NCBI RefSeq assembly: GCF_002479495.1
Contig: NZ_DLNQ01000003.1
Coordinates: 1-64,000, forward strand
From: Brevundimonas sp. UBA7506
GTDB lineage: Bacteria; Pseudomonadota; Alphaproteobacteria; Caulobacterales; Caulobacteraceae
DNA: 64,000 nt
Reading direction: 5' to 3'
The notes beneath the pieces were generated by a model. The model did not search any database. It had not been told where the DNA came from and saw only the letters and a list, made by a program, of their open reading frames with translations. The translations under genes were made by a program, and so were the position numbers. Positions 1 to 9,884 of this stretch are shown in pieces (position 1 is the first letter of the stretch; every line of letters begins with the position of its first letter).

Positions 1-189
1 CCAGCCGTCGTTGACTCCCAAGTTCCAGTTGGAACCGCGGGTCGACGACTCGGTGTTGATGTCGTCGATGATGTGGTAGCCGGCGTCCAAGGCGCCGTCC
101 CAGCCGTCCGGCTCAGCCGAAGCGGCGCCAGCCGACAGGGCCAGAGCCGCCGCCGCGCTAGATGCCAGGATCAAACTCTTGACGCGCAT
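1..189 (-). CDS. Outer-membrane beta-barrel (OmpA-like) protein, N-terminal fragment
   Basis: Only the first 63 codons lie in the window; the gene runs off the left edge. The start is the ATG at 189-187, with a GGAGG ribosome binding site at 203-199. Residues 1-25 form a clear Sec signal peptide: basic MRVK start, an Ala/Leu-rich core and an ASA cleavage site before EPDGWDG. The mature start (DGWDGALDAGYH, then NWNLGVNDGW) resembles the first strand of small OmpA-type barrels common in Caulobacteraceae. The export signal is seen directly. The barrel family is inferred from this short match and could be wrong, because most of the protein is missing. Confidence 0.6.
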   Translation of the reverse strand, partial: MRVKSLILASSAAAALALSAGAASAEPDGWDGALDAGYHIIDDINTESSTRGSNWNLGVNDGW

Positions 190-198
190 GGATGCGGC

Positions 199-203
199 CC
201 TCC
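199..203 (-). promoter_or_regulatory. Ribosome binding site of the outer-membrane protein gene
   Basis: A GGAGG on the minus strand lies about nine bases before the ATG at 189. It fixes that start and supports the short partial reading frame as a real gene. Confidence 0.6.
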
Positions 204-433
204 GAGATCTGTTGTTCGTGGACGACGGATACGTCGCCTACCCCACTCCCTATCAGCGTTGCCGTGGGCGGTCGAGCGCGAAACGCCCGATTTACCGAAG
301 GTTGCAACACACCGTGGCCGACGGGCTACAGGATTTAACAGCACGTTAAGGCGCGCGTTGCCCGCTGATAGGAACTTGACCTGCGCCCCGCCCTGTCGTC
401 CACATCGCCCGAACGTTCGCCCCTCGGGATTTC

Positions 434-1756
434 ATGACTTCTATCTGCATCGACGGCTTCAACCTGGCCCTGGCCAAGGGGACGGGCATCGCGACCTATG
501 GGCGAAACCTGCTCGACAGCGCGCGCGCCGTCGGCTTCGGCACCCAGGTACTCTATGGTCCGACAGCGCGCCGCCGGGACGACAATCTGCTGAACGAAAC
601 CTCGCTGGTGGACGCCGAGCGCCCGCCACAACGGCTGAACCGGAAGCAAAAGGTCCAGCGATTCGCCGACACCTATATGTCGCGATACGGTCGAACCGCC
701 CATTCCATCCTGCCTTCGGGCGAGGTGATCTGGCCGGCGCGATCCGGAGGGCGTCCCTCGGCCGATCGCTTCTGGGCCGCGCGCGACCTGTTCACCCACG
801 CCAACCGCTGCTTCGCCGCCTATGGCAAGGAGACGCCGGTCGCGTTCGAGGCCACAGCCGCCGCCCCCGCGCCCGACGTGATGCACTGGACCGCCACCTT
901 GCCGCTGCACGCACGCAAGGTTCCCAACATCTACACCATCCACGACCTGATCCCGCTGCGCCTGCCGCACACGACGCTGGACGACAAGGCGACCTATCGC
1001 GCCCTGTGCGACGCGATCGCGCGGCGCGCCGACCACATCGCCGTGGTCTCCGAAACCACCCGTCAGGACGTGATCCGCCTGCTGGGCGTCAGCGAAGATC
1101 GCGTCACCAACACCTATCAGGCCGTCAGCCTCCCCGAAAAGCTGACCTCACGCAGCCAGGCCGACGTCACTCTGGAGCTGGAAGGCGTCTTCAACCTGGG
1201 CTGGAAGGGCTATTTCCTCCACTTCGGCGCCATCGAACCCAAGAAGAACCTGGGCCGTATCGTCGAGGCCTATCTGGCCTCGGGCAGCCAGACGCCTCTG
1301 GTCATCATCGGCGGCCGCGCCTGGCTGGACGAGGGCGAGACCGCCCTTCTGAACCAGGTGAAGCGCGACGGCGGCCCCAGCGCCGACCGTATCCGCCAGT
1401 ATGAGTACATGCCCTTCTCCATGCTGATCAGCCTGATCCGTGGCGCCAAGGCCACTCTCTTCCCCTCGCTTTACGAGGGCTTCGGCCTGCCGGTTCTGGA
1501 GTCTATGGCCCTGTCCACGGCCGTGCTGACCTCGACCGGCGGATCCCTGCCGGAAGTGGCGGGCGACGCCGCCGTGGTCGTCGATCCCTATGACGTTCAG
1601 GCCCTGACGCGCGGCATCCGGGCCCTGGACGCCGACGAGGGACTGCGCCTGGATCTGCAGGCGCTCGGCCTGATCCAGGCGGGCAAGTTCACGCCCGAAG
1701 CCTACCAGGTCCGCCTCAAGGACCTCTATGGCAAGGTCGGGGTCTCGGCGGCCTGA
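434..1756 (+). CDS. Glycosyltransferase family 4 protein
   Basis: A 440-residue GT-B fold, retaining glycosyltransferase of the GT4 (group 1) family. The N-terminal half has a glycine-rich segment near residues 16-22 (GTGIATY) and the conserved YTIHDLIP at 167-174. The C-terminal half has [10 protein letters not shown] near 263-272 and the family's EX7E pair, E348 and E356, in the [10 protein letters not shown] motif. There is no signal peptide or membrane span, so it probably acts at the cytoplasmic face of the membrane using a nucleotide sugar. Its stop is one base from the cysD start, so the two are likely co-transcribed. Its architecture resembles the GT4 core of the 803-residue protein at 30779. 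Donor and acceptor cannot be read from the sequence. Confidence 0.9.
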   Translation: MTSICIDGFNLALAKGTGIATYGRNLLDSARAVGFGTQVLYGPTARRRDDNLLNETSLVDAERPPQRLNRKQKVQRFADTYMSRYGRTAHSILPSGEVIWPARSGGRPSADRFWAARDLFTHANRCFAAYGKETPVAFEATAAAPAPDVMHWTATLPLHARKVPNIYTIHDLIPLRLPHTTLDDKATYRALCDAIARRADHIAVVSETTRQDVIRLLGVSEDRVTNTYQAVSLPEKLTSRSQADVTLELEGVFNLGWKGYFLHFGAIEPKKNLGRIVEAYLASGSQTPLVIIGGRAWLDEGETALLNQVKRDGGPSADRIRQYEYMPFSMLISLIRGAKATLFPSLYEGFGLPVLESMALSTAVLTSTGGSLPEVAGDAAVVVDPYDVQALTRGIRALDADEGLRLDLQALGLIQAGKFTPEAYQVRLKDLYGKVGVSAA

Positions 1757-1757
1757 A

Positions 1758-2681
1758 ATGACGACCGCCGCGACCACGCCAGACCGGCTCACCCACCTGC
1801 AGCGGCTTGAAGCCGAAAGCATCCACATCCTGCGCGAGGTGGCGGCCGAGTGCGCCCGCCCCGTGCTGCTCTATTCCATCGGCAAGGACTCGGCGGCCCT
1901 GCTGCATCTGGCCCGCAAGGCCTTCTATCCGGCGCCCCCTCCCTTCCCCCTGCTGCACGTGGACACGACGTGGAAGTTCCGCGCCATGTACGCCCTGCGC
2001 GACCGGATGGCGGCCGAGAGCGGCGCACGGCTGATCGTGCACCACAACCCCGAGGCCCAGGCGCAGGGAATCAATCCCTTCGACCATGGCTCCGCGGCCC
2101 ACACCGACATGTGGAAGACGCAAGGGCTGAAGCAGGCGCTGGACCTGCACGGTTTCGACGCCGCCATCGGCGGGGCCCGCCGCGACGAGGAGGCCAGCCG
2201 CGCCAAGGAGCGCATCTTCTCCTTCCGCGGCCCCGGCCACCGCTGGGACCCACGCCGTCAGAGGCCGGAACTGTGGAGCCTCTATAATGCGCGGGTCGCG
2301 CCCGGCGAAAGCATGAGGGTCTTCCCCCTGTCTAACTGGACCGAGATCGACGTGTGGGAATATGTGGCGCTGGAAAACATCCCGGTCGTCGACCTCTATT
2401 TCGCCGCCGAGCGCCCCGTGGTCCGGCGCGACGGCGCCCTGATCGTGGTCGACGACGAGCGGATGCGGTTGGCCCCCGGCGAGACGCCCGAGATGATGTC
2501 TGTGCGGTTCCGAACCCTCGGCTGCTACCCCCTGTCGGGCGCCGTCGAGAGCACGGCCACGACCCTGGACGCCGTCATCGCCGAGATGCGCGCCTCGCGC
2601 AGCTCCGAACGTCAGGGGCGGCTGATCGACCGCGACCAGGCCGGATCGATGGAGAAGAAGAAGCAGGAGGGCTACTTCTGA
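1758..2681 (+). CDS. cysD: Sulfate adenylyltransferase subunit 2
   Basis: The 307-residue small subunit of ATP sulfurylase. With CysN it makes adenosine 5'-phosphosulfate from ATP and sulfate. The N-terminal PP-loop ATP-pyrophosphatase motif [10 protein letters not shown] lies at residues 40-49. HVDTTWKF, the GGARRDEE segment and the C-terminal [12 protein letters not shown] are all typical of CysD, and the length is normal. The ATG at 1758 directly follows the preceding glycosyltransferase stop. An upstream in-frame start at 1728 would overlap that gene and adds only non-conserved residues. The stop overlaps the cysNC start (TGATG). No cysH, cysI or cysJ is nearby, so this pair may serve sulfation as well as, or instead of, assimilation. 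Confidence 0.96.
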   Translation: MTTAATTPDRLTHLQRLEAESIHILREVAAECARPVLLYSIGKDSAALLHLARKAFYPAPPPFPLLHVDTTWKFRAMYALRDRMAAESGARLIVHHNPEAQAQGINPFDHGSAAHTDMWKTQGLKQALDLHGFDAAIGGARRDEEASRAKERIFSFRGPGHRWDPRRQRPELWSLYNARVAPGESMRVFPLSNWTEIDVWEYVALENIPVVDLYFAAERPVVRRDGALIVVDDERMRLAPGETPEMMSVRFRTLGCYPLSGAVESTATTLDAVIAEMRASRSSERQGRLIDRDQAGSMEKKKQEGYF

Positions 2682-4549
2682 TGATCTCCACGACGCCTCG
2701 GCGCGACACCCTGCGCTTCATCACCTGCGGCTCGGTGGACGACGGCAAGTCGACCCTGATCGGCCGCCTGCTGCATGACGCCGGCGCCGTGCCCGACGAT
2801 CAGGTCGCCGCCCTGCGCGACGCCGAGGGCCGACTGGACTTCTCCCTGCTGGTCGACGGCCTTCTGGCCGAGCGCGAACAGGGCATCACCATCGACGTGG
2901 CCTATCGCTACTTCTCGACGCCGCGTCGCCAGTTCATCGTCGCCGACACCCCCGGGCATGAGCAGTACACCCGCAACATGGCCACCGGCGCCTCGACCGC
3001 CGACGCGGCCGTGGTCCTGGTCGACGCGCGCAAGGGCGTGCTGACCCAGACACGGCGGCACAGCCATATCGTCTCCTTGCTGGGCGTGCGCCATGTCGTC
3101 CTGGCGGTGACCAAGATGGACATGGTCGCCTGGTCGCAGGACGCCTTCGACGCCATCGCCGCCGACTACCTCGCCTTCGCCGAGGCCGCCGGACTGCCCG
3201 CACCGACCGTCATTCCCGTGTCCGGCGTGACCGGCGACAACCTGGTCCGGCGCGGCGAAGCGGCCGAATGGTACGCGGGACCGACCCTGCTGGAAGTCCT
3301 GGAAGGCCTGCCGCCTATCGCCGAAACAGCCCGACCGTTCCGCATGGCGGTTCAGGGTGTGAATCGGCCCAACCTCGACTTCCGCGGCTATACGGGCCGC
3401 ATCAACAGCGGCGTTGTGCGTGTCGGCGACGCGGTCGCCGTCTCGCCCTCGGGCGTTCGCTCGCATGTGGAGCGCATCGTCGTCATGGGCGGCGACCTGC
3501 CGCAGGCGCGGGCCGGCCAGTCCGTCACCCTGACCTTCACCGACGAGATCGACGTGTCGCGCGGCGACGTCCTAGCCGCCGCCGACGCGCCGCTGGAGGC
3601 GGCCGACCAGTTCGAGGCTACGCTCATCTGGATGGCCGAGGCGGAAATGGTCTCCGGCCGCGTCTATGACCTGAAGATCGGGGCGCGCACCGTCCCGGCC
3701 CAGATCACCGACATCCGTCACCGCGTGAACGTCAACACCCAGGAAAAGCTGGCGGCGCGTTCGCTGGCGCTGAACGACATCGGCGTCTGTCACCTGTCCC
3801 TGGGTCAGGACGTGGCCTTCGAGCCCTATGAGGTCGAGCGCGAGCTGGGCGCCTTCATCCTGATCGACCGGCTGACGCGGGCCACGGTCGGCGCAGGCAT
3901 GATCCGCTTCGCACTGCGTCGCGCCCACAACATCCATCGCCAGGCCATCAAGGTGGATCGCAATCAGCGCGCGGCGCTCAAGGGCCAGAAGGCCGCCGTG
4001 GTCTGGCTGACCGGCCTGTCGGGGTCCGGCAAGTCCACCATAGCCAACCTGGTCGAGGAGCGGCTGACGGCGGAGGGGCGGCACGCCTATCTGATCGACG
4101 GCGACAACCTGCGGCACGGCCTCAGCCGCGACCTGGGCTTCACCGAGGCCGACCGGGTCGAGAACATCCGGCGGGCGGCCGAGGTCGCGCGCATGATGGC
4201 CGACGCCGGCCTGATCGTCCTGGTGTCGCTGATCTCGCCCTTCCGGGCCGAGCGCCAAATGGTTCGCGACATGATGCCGGACGACGAGTTCCTGGAAGTC
4301 TTCGTCGACGCGCCCCTCGCGGTGGCGGAGGCGCGCGACGTCAAGGGGCTCTACGCCAAGGCCCGCCGCGGCGAGATCGCCAACTTCACCGGCGTCAGCA
4401 GCCCCTATGAGCCGCCGACCGAGCCGGACCTGCACCTGCGCACCAACCAGATGAGCCCCGACGAGGCGGCGGAGGCCGTCATCGCCCGCCTGCGCGCCGC
4501 TCGAAGACTGACTGCATCGCCCCCGTTCGAGCAACCGCCGCTCACCTGA
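2681..4549 (+). CDS. cysNC: Bifunctional sulfate adenylyltransferase subunit 1 / APS kinase
   Basis: A 622-residue CysN-CysC fusion that turns sulfate into PAPS together with CysD. Residues 1-420 are the EF-Tu-like GTPase CysN: P-loop GSVDDGKST at 17-25, TPGHEQ at 90-95 and TKMD at 144-147. Residues 437-610 are APS kinase: P-loop GLSGSGKST at 445-453, [11 protein letters not shown] near 472-482 and [10 protein letters not shown] at 516-525. The start is the ATG at 2681, overlapping the cysD stop. A longer reading frame from 2354 runs through cysD and is not real. PAPS is the donor used by sulfotransferases, and two homologues lie in this window at 20754 and 42852. Confidence 0.96.
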   Translation: MISTTPRRDTLRFITCGSVDDGKSTLIGRLLHDAGAVPDDQVAALRDAEGRLDFSLLVDGLLAEREQGITIDVAYRYFSTPRRQFIVADTPGHEQYTRNMATGASTADAAVVLVDARKGVLTQTRRHSHIVSLLGVRHVVLAVTKMDMVAWSQDAFDAIAADYLAFAEAAGLPAPTVIPVSGVTGDNLVRRGEAAEWYAGPTLLEVLEGLPPIAETARPFRMAVQGVNRPNLDFRGYTGRINSGVVRVGDAVAVSPSGVRSHVERIVVMGGDLPQARAGQSVTLTFTDEIDVSRGDVLAAADAPLEAADQFEATLIWMAEAEMVSGRVYDLKIGARTVPAQITDIRHRVNVNTQEKLAARSLALNDIGVCHLSLGQDVAFEPYEVERELGAFILIDRLTRATVGAGMIRFALRRAHNIHRQAIKVDRNQRAALKGQKAAVVWLTGLSGSGKSTIANLVEERLTAEGRHAYLIDGDNLRHGLSRDLGFTEADRVENIRRAAEVARMMADAGLIVLVSLISPFRAERQMVRDMMPDDEFLEVFVDAPLAVAEARDVKGLYAKARRGEIANFTGVSSPYEPPTEPDLHLRTNQMSPDEAAEAVIARLRAARRLTASPPFEQPPLT

Positions 4550-4622
4550 GCACGCCGCAAAACTTCCGCCATCCCAGGGCGAGATCGCTTGCGCTTGCGA
4601 CGGCGCAAGCTATGGTCGCGGC

Positions 4623-5468
4623 GTGATCGCGCCCATGGTAAAGGCTGTTTTCACGCTCGATTTTCTCGCGCCCCGGCGCGCTTCAAATGCCCTGATGTTC
4701 GAACCCATCGTCCGCCATTTCCGAATCCTTGGCGCACTCATCATGCGCGAGATGGCGACGCGTTTCGGACGCGAAGGGCTGGGCTTCGCCTGGGTCGTCG
4801 GCGAACCCCTGATCTTCTGCTTCGGCGTTCTGATCCTCTGGGGCGTCACCAAGCCCGCCTATGAACACGGGGTGCGGCTCGCGCCCTTCGTCATGACCGG
4901 CTATATGTCGCTGATCCTGACCCGTCACATGATCGGTCTTCTCGGCGGCGCGCTCCAGGCGAACCTGGGGCTGCTCTATCACCGCCAGATCTCCGCGCTG
5001 CACATCTTCGGCGCGCGTATTCTGCTGGAACTGGGCGGGGCCACCGCCGCCTTCTTCATCGTCTATGTGGTGCTGTTCTGCCTCAAGCAGGTCGGCCTGC
5101 CCCACAACTATCTGCTGCTCTACGCTGGCTGGTTCCTGCTGGCCTGGATCTCTTGCGGCTTCGCCCTCATTCTCACGGGCCTCGCCATGCGCTATGAGAC
5201 GTTCGAGCGCGTCGTGGGCCTGATCAGCTACATCCTGATCCCGGTTTCGGGCGTGTTCTTCATGGTGGCCTGGCTGCCGCCGGGGGTCCGCGACCTCTAC
5301 CTCTACGTCCCCTTCCCGCATGGGGTGGAGATGATTCGGGCAGGCGTCTTTGGGGAATTCGTGCCGACCTACTACGATCCGCTCTACGCGCTCGCCGTGG
5401 GCTCCGTTTTCAATATTCTGGGTCTGGTGCTGATCGCCGGAGCCCGAGACCGCATCTCGGCTGAGTAA
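4623..5468 (+). CDS. ABC-type polysaccharide export permease (KpsM-like)
   Basis: A 281-residue inner-membrane permease of the ABC-2 type used for capsule or O-antigen export. A hydrophilic N-terminus carries the IMREMATRFGREGLGF motif, typical of KpsM/Wzm proteins. About six membrane segments follow, including ones near 50-70, 125-150, 163-185, 197-218 and 250-270. The following genes encode a KpsE-like protein and a KpsT-like ATPase, so the three form an ABC-dependent polysaccharide exporter. The reading frame opens with GTG at 4623. ATG codons at 4635 and 4695 are alternatives, and the conserved part begins near the latter. The outer-membrane and Kdo-linker components (KpsD, KpsC, KpsS) are not in the window. 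Confidence 0.88.
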   Translation: MIAPMVKAVFTLDFLAPRRASNALMFEPIVRHFRILGALIMREMATRFGREGLGFAWVVGEPLIFCFGVLILWGVTKPAYEHGVRLAPFVMTGYMSLILTRHMIGLLGGALQANLGLLYHRQISALHIFGARILLELGGATAAFFIVYVVLFCLKQVGLPHNYLLLYAGWFLLAWISCGFALILTGLAMRYETFERVVGLISYILIPVSGVFFMVAWLPPGVRDLYLYVPFPHGVEMIRAGVFGEFVPTYYDPLYALAVGSVFNILGLVLIAGARDRISAE

Positions 5469-5509
5469 AAGACATCGTCCGACCATGAAACACATCACCC
5501 AGAAGACGA

Positions 5510-6673
5510 ATGGCTGACACCAACCTGACCTATCTCGGCGCGGCCGAAGAACCGCGCATCGCGCCCAAGGCCAAGCCTTCGTGGCGCAAGCGGCTGCCGC
5601 TCGGTTTCCTGATCGTGGTAGGGATCCCCAGCCTGGTGGGCGGCGTCTATTACGGCCTGATCGCCTCGCCCCGGTACGTCTCGGAATCCCATTTCGTGGT
5701 CCGTTCGGCCAATTCGAGCCAACCCACCGGCCTGGGCATCGCCCTTCAGGGCGTCGGTCTGTCCACCGGGATGAACGACGCCTTCGCCGTGCACGAGTAT
5801 CTGGACTCTCGCGACAGCCTGAAGGTCCTCCAGACGCGCTTCAACCTGAAGGCCATGCTCACCGGACCGAAGGTCGACTGGTTCTCGCGCACGCCGCGCC
5901 CGTGGGAGGGCACAAGCGAGGAAGCCCTGTACAAGGGCTTCAAACGCTACCTGACGGTCGGGTATGACGCCGCCTCGGGCATCAGCACCCTTCGGGTCGA
6001 GGCGTTCAGCGCCAAGGACGCGGCGACGATTAACGCCGCCATGCTGGATAGCGGCGAGGCCCTGATCAATCGCCTCAACGAACGCTCGGCCGCAAATGCG
6101 GTACGCGACGCTCGCGTCTCCTTCGACCACGCCCGCGCCGAGGTGGCCGCGTCGCAGCAGGCTCTTACCGCCCTTCGCAACAGCGCCCAGTTCATCGACC
6201 CTCGCGCCGCCGTGACGGAAACGACCGAGGTCGTGGCCGGCCTGCTGGTGACCATCGCCCAGCTGCGCGCCGATCGGGCGCAACTGGCGGCCGAAGCCCC
6301 CTCCAGCCCGCAATTGCCCATCCTTGACAGCCGGATCGCCGCCTATGAGCGGCAGGTCGCGGAAGCCCGCGCCAAGGCCACCGGCAGCGCCTCGTCGCTG
6401 GCGCCCAAGGTCGGCGCCTACGAGGACCTGGTGATGCGCCGCGAGATCGCGGACAAGGTCTTGGCCCAGGCCACCGCCGCCCTGCTGAACGCTGAACAGG
6501 AAGCACGTCGCCAGAAGCTCTACCTCGAACGCATCGTGGCGCCGAGCCAACCGGACAAGCCGACCCAACCCCGACGCTTCCTGGCCTTCCTGACCGTCTT
6601 CGCCTCGTCGCTGCTGGTTTACGCCGTGGGTTGGCTCATCTGGGCCGGCGTACGGGAGCACAGGCAGGACTGA
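5510..6673 (+). CDS. Capsule export inner-membrane protein (KpsE/Wzz-like)
   Basis: A 387-residue polysaccharide co-polymerase/export protein of the KpsE/CtrB type. It has one membrane span near residues 30-50, a long periplasmic region and a second span near 357-380. A coiled coil is likely between about 195 and 345. SPRYVSESHFVVRS just after the first span is characteristic of the Wzz/KpsE N-terminal domain. It probably bridges the permease and an outer-membrane channel and influences chain length or transport. The TGA stop overlaps the ATG of the downstream ATPase gene, so the two are translationally coupled. Confidence 0.87.
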   Translation: MADTNLTYLGAAEEPRIAPKAKPSWRKRLPLGFLIVVGIPSLVGGVYYGLIASPRYVSESHFVVRSANSSQPTGLGIALQGVGLSTGMNDAFAVHEYLDSRDSLKVLQTRFNLKAMLTGPKVDWFSRTPRPWEGTSEEALYKGFKRYLTVGYDAASGISTLRVEAFSAKDAATINAAMLDSGEALINRLNERSAANAVRDARVSFDHARAEVAASQQALTALRNSAQFIDPRAAVTETTEVVAGLLVTIAQLRADRAQLAAEAPSSPQLPILDSRIAAYERQVAEARAKATGSASSLAPKVGAYEDLVMRREIADKVLAQATAALLNAEQEARRQKLYLERIVAPSQPDKPTQPRRFLAFLTVFASSLLVYAVGWLIWAGVREHRQD

Positions 6674-7344
6674 TGCAGACCCCCGAGGTTCCCGGTCTGC
6701 GCGTCATCGATGTCGGAAAGACCTACCACGGCGCCCGCAAGCCACTGTTCAAGAACATCAACTTTGATCTTGGCACGTCGGGGCGACTGGCGATTCTCGG
6801 CCGCAACGGTCAGGGCAAGTCCACCCTGATCAAGATGCTGGGCGGCGTCCTGCCCGAAACCGAGGGCCGGATCGAATGGCGGATGTCGTCGTCCTGGCCG
6901 ATCGGCTTCGGCGGCGGCTTCCAGGGCAGCCTGTCGGGCCTCGACAACGTCCGCTTTCTCGCGCGCCTGTATGACCGCGACTACCACCAAATGCTGGAGC
7001 GGGTGGATGACTTCGCCGAACTGGGCAAGGCGTTGCGCGACCCGGTTAAGCACTACTCCTCGGGGATGCGCGCGCGTCTGGCCTTCGGCCTGTCGCTGGC
7101 CATTGAGTTCGACTGCTATCTGATCGACGAACTGGTCGCCGTGGGCGACGCTCGCTTCCAGCGCAAATGTCAGGAAGCCCTGTTTGAACACCGTGCGCAC
7201 CGCGCCTTCCTGATGGCGTCCCACGACACCCATCTGATCGCCAACTATTGCGACCGCGCCCTGATCATCGAAGGCGGGCAGGCCAAGGTTTTCGATGACA
7301 TCGGCGAGGCGGTCGAGGTCTATACCTGGTTGCGCGCCGCGTGA
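6673..7344 (+). CDS. ABC-type polysaccharide export ATP-binding protein (KpsT-like)
   Basis: A 223-residue ATPase of the capsule/O-antigen export family. Walker A is GRNGQGKST at 43-51, the signature YSSGMRARL is at 128-136, Walker B ends in IDE at 151-153 and the switch histidine is near 184. It lacks the C-terminal sugar-binding domain of Wzt proteins, so it fits the KpsT group, which does not read the chain end. The ATG at 6673 shares bases with the KpsE-like stop. An in-frame start at 6631 would overlap that gene by 43 bases and is less likely. It should pair with the permease at 4623 to power polymer export. Confidence 0.92.
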   Translation: MQTPEVPGLRVIDVGKTYHGARKPLFKNINFDLGTSGRLAILGRNGQGKSTLIKMLGGVLPETEGRIEWRMSSSWPIGFGGGFQGSLSGLDNVRFLARLYDRDYHQMLERVDDFAELGKALRDPVKHYSSGMRARLAFGLSLAIEFDCYLIDELVAVGDARFQRKCQEALFEHRAHRAFLMASHDTHLIANYCDRALIIEGGQAKVFDDIGEAVEVYTWLRAA

Positions 7345-8219
7345 GTTCTTCTTCCTCTTCGCACGCGCGATGGATCGTCCTTCCGCCCTTCCGTCATGAC
7401 GCCGCCTGGCGCACCGCCGTCGCGAGCGCCGCGGCTGAAGCGGGCCTGCGGCTTCACGACCTCGACGCCGACCCGCAAAACGCGCCCCTTGGCGACCCCA
7501 GGGCCCTCATCCTGACTGCGGATCCGCAACAGCCTCTGGCCGCCAGCGTGCCCGCCGAGGCCTTGGCGGGCCTGATCGCCGGACCGGGCATGCATCTGGA
7601 CGGCGACGAGGCGCCCGACGCGATCCCTCCTCATATCGCCGTCTACACCGACCTGATGGGGCGGACCGATCTGTTGCCGGCCCATCGTCTGTTCCGCGCC
7701 GGCGACTTCGCCTCGGGCGCGATCGAAATCTTCCCGGGCCTGAAGCTTCATCGCCCGACGATCGCGCCTTCCAGGCCCTTGTCGCCTCGTCTGCAGGCCG
7801 TCACCGAGGCCGTCGCCCTGCTGGACCCGGCTTCGCCCAAGGCCGTTTGGACGCCGGATCTGTTCAACTATGATTCGCGCATCGTGCCGGGCGGGACGCG
7901 CGGCCAACTGGACCTGACCGGTCGCCCCCGCTTCATGATCACCGGACCCTACATCACCATGCCGCCGGGCCGGTGGCGCGCGACCTATCGCCTGACCTTC
8001 GACGCCAAGGGCAGCCGTCCGCGTTTCCGTGTCGATTGGGGCGGACAGACCGACTACTTGTCGGAAGAGTTCGTGCCCGGCCGGGCCGGCGTGTTCGAGA
8101 TCGTTCAGGACTATGTCTGGACCGAACGCTCGGTTTGCGAGCTTCGGGTCGTAGTGCTGGAGGGCGTGTTCGACGGACGCATGACCTTCAGCGGCGCCGA
8201 GATCGAACGGATCGGCTAG
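7341..8219 (+). CDS. Protein of unknown function, capsule-export operon
   Basis: A 292-residue protein of no family I recognise. It starts with GTG at 7341, overlapping the ATPase stop by four bases, so it belongs to the export operon. There is no signal peptide or membrane span. The first half is a mixed alpha/beta region. The second half (about 190-292) is rich in beta-strand and aromatic residues (RFMITGPYITMPPG, RWRATYRLTF, FRVDWGG), which looks like a jelly-roll or carbohydrate-binding sandwich. A role in polymer recognition before export is a guess from context. The stop shares the tetramer CTAG with the convergent rfbB stop. Confidence 0.8.
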   Translation: MSSSSSSHARWIVLPPFRHDAAWRTAVASAAAEAGLRLHDLDADPQNAPLGDPRALILTADPQQPLAASVPAEALAGLIAGPGMHLDGDEAPDAIPPHIAVYTDLMGRTDLLPAHRLFRAGDFASGAIEIFPGLKLHRPTIAPSRPLSPRLQAVTEAVALLDPASPKAVWTPDLFNYDSRIVPGGTRGQLDLTGRPRFMITGPYITMPPGRWRATYRLTFDAKGSRPRFRVDWGGQTDYLSEEFVPGRAGVFEIVQDYVWTERSVCELRVVVLEGVFDGRMTFSGAEIERIG

Positions 8220-9265
8220 AGCCGGCCCAGACGGGCCAGCCCCTGAGGGTCAGCCACCAGGGGCGCCCACCAGGCCTCGTTGTCGAGATACCACCGCACC
8301 GTGCGCTCCAGGCCCTGGTCAAGGTCGACCTTCGGCGCCCAGCCCAGTTCCGCGCGGATCAGGGCGGCGTCAATGGCGTAACGGCGATCATGGCCGGGAC
8401 GATCATCGACCATCTGAATGCGATCCGCATAACGGCCGCCGCCCGGCGCGGGCCGCAACCGGTCCAGCACCGCACAGAGTGCATGAACCAGTTGCAGGTT
8501 GGTGCGCTCGGCGTCGCCGCCGACGGCATAGGTCCGGCCTGGCGCGCCGCGTTCCAGAATGTCGGCAAGCGCCCGGGCGTGGTCCTCGACAAACAGCCAG
8601 TCGCGCACATTGGCGCCGTCGCCATAGACCGGCAGGGTCTCGCCGCGCAGGGCGCGCAGGATCATGGTCGGGATCAGCTTCTCGGGAAACTGACGCGCGC
8701 CGTAGTTGTTGGAGCAGTTGCTGATGATGGTCGGCAGGCCGAACGTATGCCCCCAGGCCCGGACCAGATGATCCGAGGCCGCCTTGGACGCCGCATAGGG
8801 CGAGCGCGGATCATAGGGACTGGTTTCCGAGAACCGCCCCTCCTCGCCCAGCGAGCCGAAAACCTCGTCGGTCGAGACGTGCAGGAAGCGGAAGGCGTCG
8901 GCAGCCTCGCCCGACAGGCCGCGCCAGGCGGCCAGGGCCTGATCCAGCAGCACCTGGGTTCCCACGACATTGGTGCGCACGAAGACGGCAGGGCCGTCGA
9001 TCGAGCGGTCGACATGGGTCTCGGCGGCCAGATGGGCCACCGCCTCGGGCTGGAAATCAGCAAAGACCGCAGCGACCGTCGTCGGATCGGCGATGTCGGC
9101 GCGCACGAAGCTGTAAGCCGGGTCGCCTTCCAGTTCACTCAGAGACGCGGCGACCCCGGCATAGGTCAGCAGGTCCAGAACGCGGACCTCGTGGCCGCGC
9201 GCCAGCAGTTCGCGCGTCAGGGCCGAGCCGATGAAGCCGGCGCCGCCGGTCAGCAATATCCTCAA
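8216..9265 (-). CDS. rfbB: dTDP-glucose 4,6-dehydratase
   Basis: A 349-residue short-chain dehydrogenase, the second enzyme of dTDP-L-rhamnose synthesis. The NAD-binding GGAGFIG lies at 7-13, AAETHVDRSI at 80-89, the catalytic STDE at 131-134, and the YxxxK pair at Y157 and K161 (YAASK). ARQFPEKLIP near 190-199 is also typical of RmlB. The gene runs toward the export operon and its stop overlaps that of the gene at 7341 in CTAG. It lies downstream of rfbC, with about 30 bases between them. The partner genes rfbA and rfbD are about 17 kb away on the same strand. Confidence 0.95.
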   Translation of the reverse strand: MRILLTGGAGFIGSALTRELLARGHEVRVLDLLTYAGVAASLSELEGDPAYSFVRADIADPTTVAAVFADFQPEAVAHLAAETHVDRSIDGPAVFVRTNVVGTQVLLDQALAAWRGLSGEAADAFRFLHVSTDEVFGSLGEEGRFSETSPYDPRSPYAASKAASDHLVRAWGHTFGLPTIISNCSNNYGARQFPEKLIPTMILRALRGETLPVYGDGANVRDWLFVEDHARALADILERGAPGRTYAVGGDAERTNLQLVHALCAVLDRLRPAPGGGRYADRIQMVDDRPGHDRRYAIDAALIRAELGWAPKVDLDQGLERTVRWYLDNEAWWAPLVADPQGLARLGRL

Positions 9266-9296
9266 CGCTCGTCTCCTTGGCCGCCGCCGAACAGGG

Positions 9297-9884
9297 CTAG
9301 CGGCTGATGCGGCCGAGGTCCACGACCGACAGCCTCATGGGGGTCTCGCCGTCGAAGGGCGTGTCCAGATCGCGCAGGCGCGGCCAGTTCCGATCGCGCT
9401 CGGCCAGCACGGCGTCGGCGGCCGCCACCGGCCAGGCGATGTTCAGGTCCGGATCGTTCCAGGCCAGACCCGCCTCATGCGCGGGCGCATAGGCGGCCGT
9501 GACCTTGTAGGCCACCTCGGTCCCGGGCTGCAGGGTGACGAAACCGTGGGCGAACGAGGGCGGCACGAACAGCTGGTCGCCGCTCTCGGCCGACAGCTCG
9601 ACCGCGTGATGCTGGCCGAAGGTCGGCGATCCGGCGCGCAGGTCCACCACCACATCGAGGATGGCGCCGCGTACGCAACGCACCAGCTTGGCCTGGGCAT
9701 AGGGCGGGTGCTGGAAATGCAGGCCGCGGACCACCCCGGCCGGCTCGGAGCGCGAATGATTGTCCTGCACGAAGTCGCAATCGATCCCAGCGGCCTGAAA
9801 GCGCGCGCGCGACCAGGTCTCGGAAAACCAGCCCCGCTCGTCCCCGTAACGCGGGGTCCGCAGCAGGACGACGTCGCCCGTCAC
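9297..9884 (-). CDS. rfbC: dTDP-4-dehydrorhamnose 3,5-epimerase
   Basis: A 195-residue cupin-fold epimerase of the RmlC family, the third step of dTDP-L-rhamnose synthesis. Recognisable motifs are DERGWFSETW, FVQDNHSRS, VVRGLHFQ, RCVRGAILDVVVDLR and FVPPSFAHGFV, in the usual order; the active-site histidine is in RGLHFQ. Length is normal. Its start overlaps the 3' end of the SleB hydrolase gene by four bases, and rfbB follows. Together with rfbB this is half of the rhamnose pathway. Confidence 0.94.
   Translation of the reverse strand: MTGDVVLLRTPRYGDERGWFSETWSRARFQAAGIDCDFVQDNHSRSEPAGVVRGLHFQHPPYAQAKLVRCVRGAILDVVVDLRAGSPTFGQHHAVELSAESGDQLFVPPSFAHGFVTLQPGTEVAYKVTAAYAPAHEAGLAWNDPDLNIAWPVAAADAVLAERDRNWPRLRDLDTPFDGETPMRLSVVDLGRISR

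Noticed and set aside
73..1404. A 443-codon plus-strand frame over the window start
   Set aside because: Arg/Pro-rich, no domain, overlaps the OMP fragment and the clear GT4 gene in another frame.
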